From the NCBI RefSeq assembly GCF_019511525.1, contig NZ_JAEUAT010000011.1:1-64000 (forward strand): a stretch of DNA of 64,000 bases. Direction: 5' to 3'. Position 1 is the first letter of the stretch. Every line of letters begins with the position of its first letter. Shown in pieces: positions 17,813-26,642 of this stretch. The DNA comes from Rhizobium cauense (GTDB lineage: Bacteria; Pseudomonadota; Alphaproteobacteria; Rhizobiales; Rhizobiaceae). The position numbers and the translations under genes are program-made. Under the pieces are notes generated by a model. It worked only from the letters and a program-made list of their open reading frames with translations, was not told where the DNA came from and did not search any database.

Positions 17813-18451
17813 TCAAGCCCCCTTCTTGATTTCAGCGACCGCAGCGGCAACATCTGCCTGTGCCGAGGTTCCGATCAGCTGTTCCACGACAGCCGTTGCA
17901 GTTTCTTCTGCGATGGTTCCAACGTCAGCGAATGCTTTCGCCTTGATGTCGGCGATGCGACCTTCAGCGGCTTTCAGCTTTTCGGCGAGGCCGGCTTCAA
18001 CAGTCTTGCGGTCGGCTTCAGCCTTCAGCTTGGCTGCGTCGCGAGCGGCGGTGCCAATCGCGCTCGACTTGGCGCGGGCGGCAGCCAATTCGGCTTCGTA
18101 TGCGGCAACGTCGGCGTCGGCTTCCGCCTTCAGGCGGCTTGCCTCGTCGAGGTCCTGCGAGATGCGGTTGTGGCGCTGCTCGAGGATAGTGCCGATGCGC
18201 GGCGCGATAACCTTTTGCATGAGCACGAAGAAGACAACAAACGTAATCGCCAGCCACAGCAGCTGCGAGGCGTAGGTCGTCGAATCGAAAGGCGGGAATA
18301 CACCGCCACCATGATGCTCGGCTGGCACGCCGGTCTCGGTGTGGACATCGCCTGCGGCCGGAGCGGCATGCGGGTCTGTACCGGTCGCTGCACCAGTTTC
18401 TGCGGTTCCCGCCGGGGCCTCTTCGGCGTAAGCCGGGGTCACAAAAAACAT
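17813..18451 (-). CDS. atpF2: F0F1 ATP synthase subunit b'
   Basis: 212 residues from the ATG at 18451, with GGAGG five nt upstream. A GTG six bases further out overlaps that site and is unlikely. Residues 1-60 are an Ala/Pro/Gly/His-rich leader beginning MFFVTPAYAEE. The membrane helix LLWLAITFVVFFVLMQKVI is at about residues 66-84, and a long coiled coil follows, pairing with subunit b. The AYA-EE sequence resembles a signal-peptidase site, although the hydrophobic stretch before it is very short. In the F0 operon between atpE and atpF. Confidence 0.93.
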   Translation of the reverse strand: MFFVTPAYAEEAPAGTAETGAATGTDPHAAPAAGDVHTETGVPAEHHGGGVFPPFDSTTYASQLLWLAITFVVFFVLMQKVIAPRIGTILEQRHNRISQDLDEASRLKAEADADVAAYEAELAAARAKSSAIGTAARDAAKLKAEADRKTVEAGLAEKLKAAEGRIADIKAKAFADVGTIAEETATAVVEQLIGTSAQADVAAAVAEIKKGA

Positions 18452-18529
18452 GCTCACCTCCAGGTGTACTGCAAATGCAAAAGATCACGGCATGCGGACT
18501 GCAGGCCGTGATCCTTCAATGCGCCTGTA

Positions 18530-18757
18530 TTAAACGGCGAAGAGCAGGAGGAGAGCGACGAGCAGCGAGAAGATGCCCAGAGCTTCCGTAACGGCGAAGC
18601 CGAAAACCAGACGGCCGAACTGGCTGTCAGCAGCAGACGGGTTGCGCAGAGCGCCGGACAGGTAGCTGCCGAAGATGTTGCCGAGGCCGAGAGCCGTACC
18701 GGCCATACCAAAGCAAGCCAGACCTGCACCGATGAACTTTGCTGCTTCCGCTTCCAT
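18530..18757 (-). CDS. atpE: F0F1 ATP synthase subunit c
   Basis: 75 residues from the ATG at 18757 (MEAEAAKFIGAGLACFG), with AAAGGAG upstream. Two hydrophobic helices are joined by the polar loop RNPSA. The ion-binding carboxylate is Glu58 in GFAVTEALGIF. The sequence FIGAGLACFGMAGTALGLGNIFG carries the glycine-rich helix-packing pattern of a proton-type c ring. It forms the rotor of the ATP synthase in the inner membrane. Confidence 0.97.
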   Translation of the reverse strand: MEAEAAKFIGAGLACFGMAGTALGLGNIFGSYLSGALRNPSAADSQFGRLVFGFAVTEALGIFSLLVALLLLFAV

Positions 18758-18829
18758 GTTGAACTCCTTTGAAATGGTTGTGTTGCGGCGATTTGACTGA
18801 CGCCCGAGTGACGTCAATGTCGGTATCCC

Positions 18830-19582
18830 TTAGTGGCCACCCGGATGGACCGCATCGTTGAGGTACATGCAAGTCAGCACCGCAAAGACGTAGGCCTGGA
18901 GGAAGGCGACGAGGAACTCGAGACCGGTCAGGGCGACCGTCATAATGAGAGGAAGAATGGCACCACCGATACCGACCGCACCCATTGCTCCGAGCGAGGC
19001 AACGAAGCCTGCGAACACCTTGAGGGTGATGTGACCAGCCAGCATGTTGGCGAAAAGACGAACGGAGAGAGAAATCGGGCGGGACAGGAACGAGATGATT
19101 TCGATCGCCACGACGAGCGGCAGAAGAATGCCAGGAACGCCGGAGGGGATAAAGACGTTCAGGAAATGGAAGCCATGCTTGTAGAAGCCGTAGACCAGAA
19201 CGGTACCGATAACGAGCAGCGCCAGCGCGAAGGTGACGATGATCTGGCTGGTGACCGTGAAGAAGTACGGGAACATGCCAAGCAGGTTTGCCGTCAGCAC
19301 GAACATGAAAAGCGAGAAGACCAGCGGGAAGAACTTCATTCCCTTTGAGCCGGCGCCTTCCTTCAGCATGTTGGCGATGAACTCGTAGGACATCTCCGCA
19401 ACCGACTGCGAGCGGCCAGGCACGATCGCCCGGTTCGACGTCGAGAAATACAGAAAGCCAGCAGCAACGGCAGCCGACGCCACCATGAAGAGCGATGCAT
19501 TCGTAAACGAGAAATCAATTCCGCCGACTTCGATCGGCACAATCTTCTGGATCAGGAACTGATGGGTCGGATCGTTAGACAC
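18830..19582 (-). CDS. atpB: F0F1 ATP synthase subunit a
   Basis: 250 residues with five or six hydrophobic helices. The essential arginine of the proton half-channels is in LSVRLFANMLAGH (about residues 173-185), and the C-terminal helix FLVAFLQAYVFAVLTCMYLNDA carries the conserved Gln/Tyr pattern. It lies 72 bp before atpE and 73 bp after atpI. Together with c, b and b' it makes up the F0 sector. Confidence 0.97.
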   Translation of the reverse strand: MSNDPTHQFLIQKIVPIEVGGIDFSFTNASLFMVASAAVAAGFLYFSTSNRAIVPGRSQSVAEMSYEFIANMLKEGAGSKGMKFFPLVFSLFMFVLTANLLGMFPYFFTVTSQIIVTFALALLVIGTVLVYGFYKHGFHFLNVFIPSGVPGILLPLVVAIEIISFLSRPISLSVRLFANMLAGHITLKVFAGFVASLGAMGAVGIGGAILPLIMTVALTGLEFLVAFLQAYVFAVLTCMYLNDAVHPGGH

Positions 19583-19655
19583 CGCTTGTTCTCTCTATCT
19601 TTAGCCCACGCGAGGCGGGATCATTGCACTGGATCGAACGCCGGAGCGCTACGCC

Positions 19656-20000
19656 CTATTTTCCACCATTCCGGTGCTCCGTTGGATCGGGCTTCGCAAC
19701 CCTTCCCGCAGCACGCAGAACGTTCAATACACCGGCACAGAATCCAAGAAGAAGAAGAACAATCAACCCCCAAGGCGTCGTGCCGACAAAACGGTCGAAG
19801 AGATAGCCAAGAACGGCGCCAACCACGATTGCGGAAATGAATTCGCTCGAAAGCTTCATCGCCTGGGCATAGCCTTTGCGGCTCGCCTCAGCGCTGGCTT
19901 CGATAGCCTCTTCCTTCCCCGCTTCGACGCGCCTGGTTGCGAGTTCCGCTTCCAATTGCGCCCGGCGCTTCTCAAGACTTTCCTCGCGGTCTTCCGCCAT
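19656..20000 (-). CDS. atpI: ATP synthase accessory protein AtpI
   Basis: 114 residues. A charged N-terminus (MAEDREESLEKRRAQLEAEL) is followed by two hydrophobic helices (residues 54-70 and 76-93) with the sequence FDRFVGTTPWGLIVLLLLGFCAG, typical of AtpI. AtpI helps assemble the c ring. It is the first gene of the F0 operon, with a promoter about 100 bp upstream. Confidence 0.93.
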   Translation of the reverse strand: MAEDREESLEKRRAQLEAELATRRVEAGKEEAIEASAEASRKGYAQAMKLSSEFISAIVVGAVLGYLFDRFVGTTPWGLIVLLLLGFCAGVLNVLRAAGRVAKPDPTEHRNGGK

Positions 20001-20104
20001 GGTGCTCTCCTCTGCCAGCCGCTGTCCGCGATCCCGCTACCCCGGTTCTCCGGACAACGACCTCAAGGTTTGAGAACCTTTCGGCCCGTTCTGAAGTCGC
20101 GCGC

Positions 20105-20133
20105 AACATAGTTTTAGCAAAAAGCATAGTCAA
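20105..20133 (-). promoter_or_regulatory. Predicted promoter of the atpI-B-E-F'-F operon
   Basis: On the minus strand a -35 TTGACT (20133-20128) is followed by a 17-bp spacer and a -10 TATGTT (20110-20105), about 105 bp upstream of atpI. This is the best housekeeping-type promoter in the 281-bp gap between the wall hydrolase gene and atpI. The rest of that gap shows no gene. Confidence 0.6.
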
Positions 20134-20281
20134 GGCGTAGCAGGTCGATGTCCAGCCATAAAATAAGCGATCAAAAACATAGGCTTAGGCCGTCAGCTGC
20201 GGACTACGCCAAAATCGACCGGAAGAATCCGCTTTTGTGGGGGGCGATGACGCGCAGAATCCCGTCGGTATCGCCTTTTTC

Positions 20282-21460
20282 TCAGCTCCAGCCGCCGCCA
20301 TAGGTGCGATAGAAGACATGCAGGCCAATGCGTCCGACCTTTTCCATCGTCTTGGCCCATTTCGGACGAACATAGACGGCATGGTAATGAGTCGAGGATC
20401 CGACCTGCGGGAGCCAGATCTTGCCTGCGGTGACGGCCATGGCCACTTCGCGGGCGATTCTCCAGTGATACTGCGAGTTCACACGATCCTTGATGCTGTC
20501 GCAGGCAAAGGAGAACTGGCAACGGTTGCGCCAGTCTTCGTTCTGGTAGACGACGCCGCAGATGGTCTTGGGGTATGCCGGATTGCGGACGCGGTTGAGA
20601 ATGACCTGGGCGACGGCGGCCTGCCCCTTTACCGTCTCGCCACGTGCTTCGAAATAGATGCCTGATGCCAGGCACTGCTGTTCAGCTGCTGAAAATACAG
20701 AAGGAGGCAGAACACTTGCGGCCCAGGCGTGGTCGCGCGGACCAATCTGCGGCACGAAGCGGCCGTCGTCGGCCTTCTCGGTCAAGATCGAATCGAACGG
20801 GGACTGGCGGGAATAGTCCGGCGCGGCCGGCGCATAGGCCGTCGCCAGCACATCAGCCTTGGGGTTCGTCACAAGGCCGGCCAGCATGGGCGAGACGCCG
20901 CGATCCGGCTTGGGCGGCTGTTTCTTATAAAAATTGGTCGCGATCTGGATTTCCTTGCCCTTGATCTTCGGCTTCACGAAAGCCGACTTATCCTTCAGGT
21001 CGAAAGTCGGCTGGAAAAGCAGACGCGTGCGCTGCAGAATCGATCCGGCTGAGAAATCCTTTGGCGGCTGCACCTTTTCGACGGCAACGACGCGCCCCTT
21101 CTTGGACGGGCGATTGATGCGATCTTCATCCGGCGTCGCCTCGTGTCCCTTGTCCTTCGCCATGAAAGCGACCTTGCGACCGTCGGGTAGGACCATGCCC
21201 GCTCCGGCGGCGATCGTACCTGTCACAACGGGATCAGCAAAGGTGAGCTCCGCCTGATGGATCGAACCTGCCGGCGAATTGGTCAGAACCATGCGCCAGT
21301 TTTCCCGGCCCTGATCGAGGCCGGCAAGCAGAGCGGCCAGGTCAGCATGAGACGCCATCGTCGGCGACATCAGCCATCCGCAAACGCCGAAGAGCGCGGG
21401 TGAACTCCAGTTTTGAAGCAAGAGGCGCAGCTTGCCAAGGGAACGGCTATTTCGACGCAA
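20282..21460 (-). CDS. SleB-type cell wall hydrolase
   Basis: 392 residues from a TTG at 21460 (GGAG about 10 nt upstream); an ATG at 21370 would remove the basic-hydrophobic signal region. N-terminal residues 1-38 look like a secretion signal. The C-terminal 125 residues are a Hydrolase_2/SleB domain: QQCLASGIYFEARGETVKGQAAVAQVILNRVRNP with the likely catalytic Glu, then SFACDS and THYHAVYVRPKWA. The central 200 residues are low-similarity linker. SleB-family enzymes cut peptidoglycan as lytic transglycosylases or amidases. A role in growth or remodelling is inferred. Confidence 0.88.
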   Translation of the reverse strand: MRRNSRSLGKLRLLLQNWSSPALFGVCGWLMSPTMASHADLAALLAGLDQGRENWRMVLTNSPAGSIHQAELTFADPVVTGTIAAGAGMVLPDGRKVAFMAKDKGHEATPDEDRINRPSKKGRVVAVEKVQPPKDFSAGSILQRTRLLFQPTFDLKDKSAFVKPKIKGKEIQIATNFYKKQPPKPDRGVSPMLAGLVTNPKADVLATAYAPAAPDYSRQSPFDSILTEKADDGRFVPQIGPRDHAWAASVLPPSVFSAAEQQCLASGIYFEARGETVKGQAAVAQVILNRVRNPAYPKTICGVVYQNEDWRNRCQFSFACDSIKDRVNSQYHWRIAREVAMAVTAGKIWLPQVGSSTHYHAVYVRPKWAKTMEKVGRIGLHVFYRTYGGGWS

Positions 21461-21574
21461 CGCAAGACTCCGGCATGAGACGCATGAACATGCCGTTGAA
21501 AATGTCTCATTAACCTTGATGCTTGGTTAATGACGGCGCCCTTGGGAGAGAAAGAATTAGCACTAGGAAAAATA

Positions 21575-21599
21575 AAAGCCCGGCGGATCGCCGGGCTTT
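21575..21599 (-). terminator. Rho-independent terminator downstream of kup
   Basis: An 11-bp perfect stem (AAAGCCCGGCG / CGCCGGGCTTT) with a GAT loop. On the minus strand it runs into TTTTATTTTT. It terminates the kup transcript after the intergenic repeat. Confidence 0.85.
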
Positions 21600-21621
21600 C
21601 ATCTGAGGTATTTGCTCACCT

Positions 21622-21725
21622 AAAGCGCGTCGCGATCTTTCAGATTCGCTCGTGCGCTTCAGCTCATTGTTTTCTCGCATGTCTTTATCCCGAAACCGGT
21701 GACCACTTTCGGGAGACATGTTTTA
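21622..21725. repeat. RIME-like palindromic intergenic repeat
   Basis: About 104 bp made of two palindromes. The first (21622-21661) has AAAGCGC arms with a GCGA/TCGC inner pair. The second (21679-21720) pairs CATGTCT with AGACATG and CCCGAAA with TTTCGGG around a GGTGACC centre. The sequence closely resembles the Rhizobium-specific intergenic mosaic elements I know from Rhizobiaceae chromosomes. Its left-hand end, on the kup side, coincides with the kup stop codon. Only one copy was seen in the window. Confidence 0.7.
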
Positions 21726-23621
21726 GATGATGACGTGCGAGCCGAGCTCCACCACGCGGTTTGCGGGTAGGCGGAAGTAATCCGATGGATTGGCCGCGGC
21801 ATTGGCAAGCGCGATGTAGAGGCGGTCCTGCCAATACGGCATGCCCGACTTCGCATCGGGAACGAGCTTGCGGCGCCCGAGATAGAAGGACGTGGACATA
21901 ATGTCGAACTTCAGGCCGGTCTTGCGCAGCGTCGCCAGTGCTTGGGAGACATTCTGCGATTCCATGAACCCGAACAGCAGTTCGACGCGCGAGAAGCGCT
22001 CCGAGATCTGCTCGACCTTGTAGCGGTCGGCGCTCGCGACACGCGGCTTGTTGATCGTGCGGATCGTCAGGATGACGTTCTTGTCGTGCAGGACGTGGTT
22101 GTGCTTCAGATTGTGCAGCAGCGCGGCCGGAGCCGATTCCGGATCGCTGGTCAGGAAGATCGCCGTGCCAGGGACCTGCGCCGGCGAATGGTCGCTCTTG
22201 CGCTCGATCGAGCTGACGAACGATGCCAGCGGAATATCCGTATGACGCGTTTTCTCCATCAAGAGAGCAGAACCGCGCCGCCACGTCCACATGATCACGG
22301 TAAATGCGGTGGCGATCAGGATCGGGATGTAACCACCATCGTGGATCTTCAGGAGGTTTGCGCCCAGGAAGATGAGTTCCAGGCCAAGCAGCGGCGCAAG
22401 TGCCAGCGTCGCAACCAGGATGGACCAGTTCCAGCGAACTCGCACGAACTCGAAGGCCATGATGGAGGTCACGACCATCGCGCCGGTGACCGAGATACCG
22501 TAGGCCGTTGCCAGCGCATCCGACGTCTTGAAGCTGATAACGAGGAAGATAACGCCGAAGAAGAGCACGGCGTTCACTGACGGTACGAATATCTGTCCCG
22601 TGTTGGTTTCCGAGGTGAAGAGGACCTCCATGCGCGGCAGGAAGCCGAGGTTGATCCCCTGGCGAACCAGCGAGAAGGCACCCGTAATGACGGCTTGGCT
22701 GGCAATAATCGTCGCCGCGGTGGCGAGGATGACGGCAGGCAACAGCGCCCATTGCGGGAACATCAGGTAGAACGGATCCGACATCGTCGCCGGATTGCCG
22801 AGCACCAACGCCCCCTGCCCCAGATAGTTCAGCGTCAATGACGGGAAGACCAGCGCAAACCACGCCCACTGGATCGGCCGACGACCGAAGTGGCCAAGGT
22901 CGGCGTAAAGCGCTTCGGCGCCTGTTACGGTCAGGAACACCGCGCCGAGCACGATGACGCCGTAGAACCCTTCATGCAGCAGGAAGCTCACCGCGTAGTA
23001 GGGATTGAATGCGGCGAGGATGCCGAAATCGTCCGAGATATGCGAGATGCCCGCGGCTGCCATCGCGAGAAACCATAGGGCGGTGATTGGCCCGAAGAAG
23101 CGCGCCATGGTGCCGGTCCCGCGGGACTGCACGGCAAACAGCAGCGCCAGAATGAAGACCGAAATCGGCACGATGTAGCTGGTCAGGCTTGGCGCCACGA
23201 GCTTCAGACCTTCGACGGCCGACAACACCGAAAGCGCCGGCGTGATCATCGCATCGCCGAGGAACAGCGCTGCACCGACGAGACCGAGCAGCATCAGCAG
23301 CGCGGTGTGTCCGTTGGCGGTCTTCATCAACAGTGCCAGCAGAGAAAGCGTCCCGCCCTCGCCTTCGTTATCGGCGCGGAGCAGGAAGAGCACGTACTTG
23401 ATAGTGACGATAATGGTCAGAGCCCAGATCATCAGAGAGATGAGACTGATCACCTCGAAACGAGTGAGACCATCGGCGGCGATGGGCTTCAACGCTTCGC
23501 GGAACGCATAGAGCGGGCTGGTACCGATATCGCCATAGACGACGCCGACGGAGCCCAGCGCAAGGTAAAACAGCTTGCGCGGCTTCATTTTTCGTTCGTG
23601 TGAATGGCTGCCTTCGTGCAT
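21723..23621 (-). CDS. kup: KUP/HAK/KT-family potassium uptake protein
   Basis: 632 residues, normal for bacterial Kup. It has about 12 hydrophobic helices in residues 15-450, beginning with the diagnostic LALGSVGVVYGDIGTSPLYA, plus GGTLSLLALL, and a soluble C-terminal domain of about 170 residues. It takes up K+ with protons through the inner membrane. The TAA stop codon lies at the edge of the RIME-like repeat, and corA follows upstream 18 bp away on the same strand. Confidence 0.96.
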   Translation of the reverse strand: MHEGSHSHERKMKPRKLFYLALGSVGVVYGDIGTSPLYAFREALKPIAADGLTRFEVISLISLMIWALTIIVTIKYVLFLLRADNEGEGGTLSLLALLMKTANGHTALLMLLGLVGAALFLGDAMITPALSVLSAVEGLKLVAPSLTSYIVPISVFILALLFAVQSRGTGTMARFFGPITALWFLAMAAAGISHISDDFGILAAFNPYYAVSFLLHEGFYGVIVLGAVFLTVTGAEALYADLGHFGRRPIQWAWFALVFPSLTLNYLGQGALVLGNPATMSDPFYLMFPQWALLPAVILATAATIIASQAVITGAFSLVRQGINLGFLPRMEVLFTSETNTGQIFVPSVNAVLFFGVIFLVISFKTSDALATAYGISVTGAMVVTSIMAFEFVRVRWNWSILVATLALAPLLGLELIFLGANLLKIHDGGYIPILIATAFTVIMWTWRRGSALLMEKTRHTDIPLASFVSSIERKSDHSPAQVPGTAIFLTSDPESAPAALLHNLKHNHVLHDKNVILTIRTINKPRVASADRYKVEQISERFSRVELLFGFMESQNVSQALATLRKTGLKFDIMSTSFYLGRRKLVPDAKSGMPYWQDRLYIALANAAANPSDYFRLPANRVVELGSHVII

Positions 23622-23639
23622 GAAATGAAAACAGGCTCT

Positions 23640-24614
23640 TCAGAGCCAGCCTTTCCATCGGAAAAAGAAGAAGGGAATGATGGCGGACATCACCATCAGC
23701 CCAAGCGAATACGGATATCCGTGGGCAAAGTGCAGTTCCGGCATGAACTCGAAATTCATGCCATAGATGGAAGCGACCAGCGTCGGCGGCAAGAAGACGA
23801 CGGACGCGATCGAGAAAATCTTGATGATCGAGTTCTGCTCGATATTGATCAGGCCAAGCGATGCATCGAGCAGGAAGGTGATATTGCCGGCGACGAACGA
23901 CGCATGCTCATTGAGCGACTGGATATCGCGAGAAACAGTCTTGCACAGTTCCTTGGTATCGCGATCCTGCTGCACAGCCGGAATTGTGTAGAAGAATGTC
24001 ATCAGGCGGGAGAGCGATGCCAGGCTATCCCGGACCTTGCTGACCAGGCGATGATGGCCGGCAATGTCGCGGAGCTTTTCTTCCAGATAGTTGGACGGCT
24101 TGCGGACCTTCTTGGCGCGCTCGCCGAACACATGCGTCGACAGGATGTCGATGCGGGCAACGGAAAGCTCAAGGATCTCGGCAGTCCGGTCGATCACTGT
24201 TTCGAAGAGCTTGGCAAGAAGTGCCGCGCCGCTGCGCCACTGCTGCGGCACGCGATGAAGGGCAGCGATAAAGAGCGTGAAGGACTTCGGCTGGGCGTAG
24301 CGGATGGTAACCAGTCGCTTGCCGGCGAGGATGAATGCCACATCCGTCAGCGTCGGCGCATCCGTTTCCACTTTCCAGAGGAGCGAAGCCGTCATGAAAA
24401 CAGCATCGTTCTCGACGTAGAGGCGCGCGGACGGCTCGATGTCCTTGAGATCGTCGCGCGTCGGAACCTCGATGCCGAGAGCTCTCTCGACGAAGAGTTC
24501 TTCCTCTCGCGTTGGTTCGATCAGATCGATCCACATAACGTCTTCCCGCACGGCGCCTTGCGACAAATCGCCGACTTCAATCGACGTGCAATTGGAGCAG
24601 TATGCTGTAATCAC
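23640..24614 (-). CDS. corA: CorA-family magnesium transporter
   Basis: 324 residues. A large cytoplasmic N-terminal domain is followed by two C-terminal transmembrane helices, with the selectivity motif GMN in SIYGMNFEFMPEL between them, then a basic C-terminus (FRWKGWL). The second helix is LGLMVMSAIIPFFFF. CorA pentamers take up Mg2+ (sometimes Co2+/Ni2+). It is followed at 18 bp by kup, suggesting joint expression of two cation importers. Confidence 0.95.
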   Translation of the reverse strand: MITAYCSNCTSIEVGDLSQGAVREDVMWIDLIEPTREEELFVERALGIEVPTRDDLKDIEPSARLYVENDAVFMTASLLWKVETDAPTLTDVAFILAGKRLVTIRYAQPKSFTLFIAALHRVPQQWRSGAALLAKLFETVIDRTAEILELSVARIDILSTHVFGERAKKVRKPSNYLEEKLRDIAGHHRLVSKVRDSLASLSRLMTFFYTIPAVQQDRDTKELCKTVSRDIQSLNEHASFVAGNITFLLDASLGLINIEQNSIIKIFSIASVVFLPPTLVASIYGMNFEFMPELHFAHGYPYSLGLMVMSAIIPFFFFRWKGWL

Positions 24615-24967
24615 CGAATGCCCTTTCGCGGCGCGCTGGCTACAAGAGCGCGCGGGACGCGGGTTCCCGATCTCAACGAAAGCGATTGAAGAAAGCGCAT
24701 ACTACTCCTGACACATCCGGAAATCGCCCGGATATGCAATCTGCTCAACCGCATCGCAGTCACCAATCCTTCGACCAAGATAACTCCGAACATGCAGGCG
24801 ACCAGTCCCAATCGGGATGGCCATCATCGAGCATTCGCAAAAAGCCGCCCTCATGGCGACGGCGGGCCATATGACGGAAAGCTGCGAAAGAATCAAGACA
24901 TCTTACGTACGCTGCGCCGTTTGAACACATTTCCTCCGCAATTGGGAGTCTAGCCGGCGCGAAGCAT
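24615..24967. other. 353-bp intergenic region, no gene recognised
   Basis: The region lies between the start of corA and the end of mrp. Short frames exist on both strands, but none has a ribosome-binding site, a family resemblance or normal codon use. I see no tRNA-like fold or clear terminator. It presumably carries the corA promoter. Confidence 0.5.
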
Positions 24968-26122
24968 TCACTCGAAAACAATTGCCGGCGCTGCCCTCTG
25001 CGGCTGCCCGCCGAGCTGCTGCCAGACCTTTGCCGCGATCTCGCGATAGATACCCGCGACGATGCCGTTAGGCTCCGAGGCGACCAGCGGCGTTCCGGCG
25101 TCCGAAGTCTCCCGAATGTTGATCGTCAGCGGCACTTCGCCGAGGAAAGGCACGCCGATGCGCTCGGCCTCGTTGCGTGCCCCGCCGTGACCGAAGATAT
25201 CATAGCGCGTACCGGTATCCGGCGCGATGAAATAGCTCATGTTTTCAACGATGCCGAGGACAGGAACCTCGACCTTCTTGAACATGTTCAAGCCCTTGCG
25301 GGCATCGATCAGCGCGAGGTCCTGCGGGGTCGAAACAATGACGGCGCCAGCCAGCGGCACTTGCTGCGCCATCGTCAACTGTGCGTCGCCTGTGCCGGGC
25401 GGCATGTCGACGACAAGCACGTCGAGCTCGCCCCAGGCGACCTCGCGCAGCATTTGCATCAGTGCAGACTGCACCATGGGGCCACGCCAGATCATGGCCG
25501 TTTCCTCGTCCACGAGGAAACCCATCGACATGACCTTGAGCCCATAATTCTCCATTGGATTGATGATGCGACCGTCGATCTGCGTGGGGCGGCCGGAAAT
25601 CTTCAGAAGCCGGGGCATCGACGGGCCGTAGATATCGGCGTCGAGAATGCCGACACGCAGCCCGTTTGCCTGCAGACCGAGCGCAAGATTGACGGCCGTC
25701 GTGGATTTTCCCACGCCTCCCTTGCCTGATGCGACTGCGATGATGGCGTTGACCCCGGGAACGCCGAGCTTGCCGGCACGGGGCTGCTGTTGTGGTGCGT
25801 GCGAATGACCGTGATGGTCGTGCCCCGCCGATGGCTGCGGGCGGGAAACAGGCGCCGAGGCGGAGCCTGCTTTCTTGTCTGCCGTCAGCGCAACCAGCGC
25901 GCCCTTGACGCCCGGCATTTCCTTGATGACCCGTTCGGCAGCAAGACGAAGCGGCTCCAACTCTTTGGCGCTCTCAGCCGGAACGGTGATCGAGAAGTAG
26001 ACCTTCCCATCGGCAATGAAGACATCGGACACCATGCCGAGCTCGACGATATCGTGCTCCAGATCGGGCCCGCGTACTGTCTTCAGTGTTTCGAGAACCT
26101 GTTCCTTGGTGACGCCCGTCAT
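24968..26122 (-). CDS. mrp: Mrp/NBP35-family Fe-S cluster carrier ATPase
   Basis: 384 residues. An N-terminal MIP18/DUF59 domain (residues 1-80) is linked by a His-rich stretch (HDHHGHSHAP, 101-110) to a deviant-Walker ATPase (ASGKGGVGKST at 131-141, LDADIYGPSMPRLL, VVDMPPGTGDAQLT). Family members hold and transfer 4Fe-4S clusters. The CxxC found after VENMSYF in E. coli Mrp/ApbC is replaced here by IAPDTG (residues 299-304). The cluster, if any, must be ligated differently. Confidence 0.93.
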   Translation of the reverse strand: MTGVTKEQVLETLKTVRGPDLEHDIVELGMVSDVFIADGKVYFSITVPAESAKELEPLRLAAERVIKEMPGVKGALVALTADKKAGSASAPVSRPQPSAGHDHHGHSHAPQQQPRAGKLGVPGVNAIIAVASGKGGVGKSTTAVNLALGLQANGLRVGILDADIYGPSMPRLLKISGRPTQIDGRIINPMENYGLKVMSMGFLVDEETAMIWRGPMVQSALMQMLREVAWGELDVLVVDMPPGTGDAQLTMAQQVPLAGAVIVSTPQDLALIDARKGLNMFKKVEVPVLGIVENMSYFIAPDTGTRYDIFGHGGARNEAERIGVPFLGEVPLTINIRETSDAGTPLVASEPNGIVAGIYREIAAKVWQQLGGQPQRAAPAIVFE

Positions 26123-26642
26123 TCCATCCTCGCTGCCTATGCTGGATTCCTAGATAGAGGAGCGCCGCGCCTTCGCCAAACAAAATCGGCGGCACGGTTT
26201 CATCGCGATGGCAATTGAGGAGAATTCGAACCGGAAGGCCGTTGCGTCCACCAAGTCCGCCGGGCTTTCGCCCTGATGATCGCCCCGGCCTTCCAGGATA
26301 GTCGGTAAGTTTCGCGAATTAGCGCATACTCGGCAAAAGGCCAGCATAAAACGACATGGAAAGAACGGACGCGAGGGCATCGGGCCGCAGCGTGCCCCAA
26401 AAGCAACAACCGCCGCCGACACCAAAGCCCGATGGGCACATTGGCGTCGGCAGGCAGTATGCGGGTCGCGCCGTTTATCCGGCGTCGATACCAGGTCCCC
26501 TCTGGACCGCTGAGAACAAGGAAGCAGAAAATGTGCCAATTGGCAAACATACGCCAAAAGCCACCCGACACGGCGGCTCACCATTTGCGCTTGATGAAAA
26601 TTTAGGCGTGAATGGCCGCCGAGCCCCCAATTTGAGCACCCC
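26123..26642. other. 520-bp intergenic region with one perfect palindrome
   Basis: Between mrp and the LuxR-type gene. Overlapping frames on both strands (for example 26356-26730 plus and 26200-26571 minus) lack ribosome-binding sites and family features, so I do not call them. A perfect 12-bp palindrome TGCCAATTGGCA lies at 26534-26545 and may be a binding site. The mrp promoter should lie at the left end. Confidence 0.45.

Noticed and set aside
24686..24874. 62-codon plus-strand frame between corA and mrp
   Set aside because: Unusual composition (Ser/His/Gln), no Shine-Dalgarno and no resemblance to any family.
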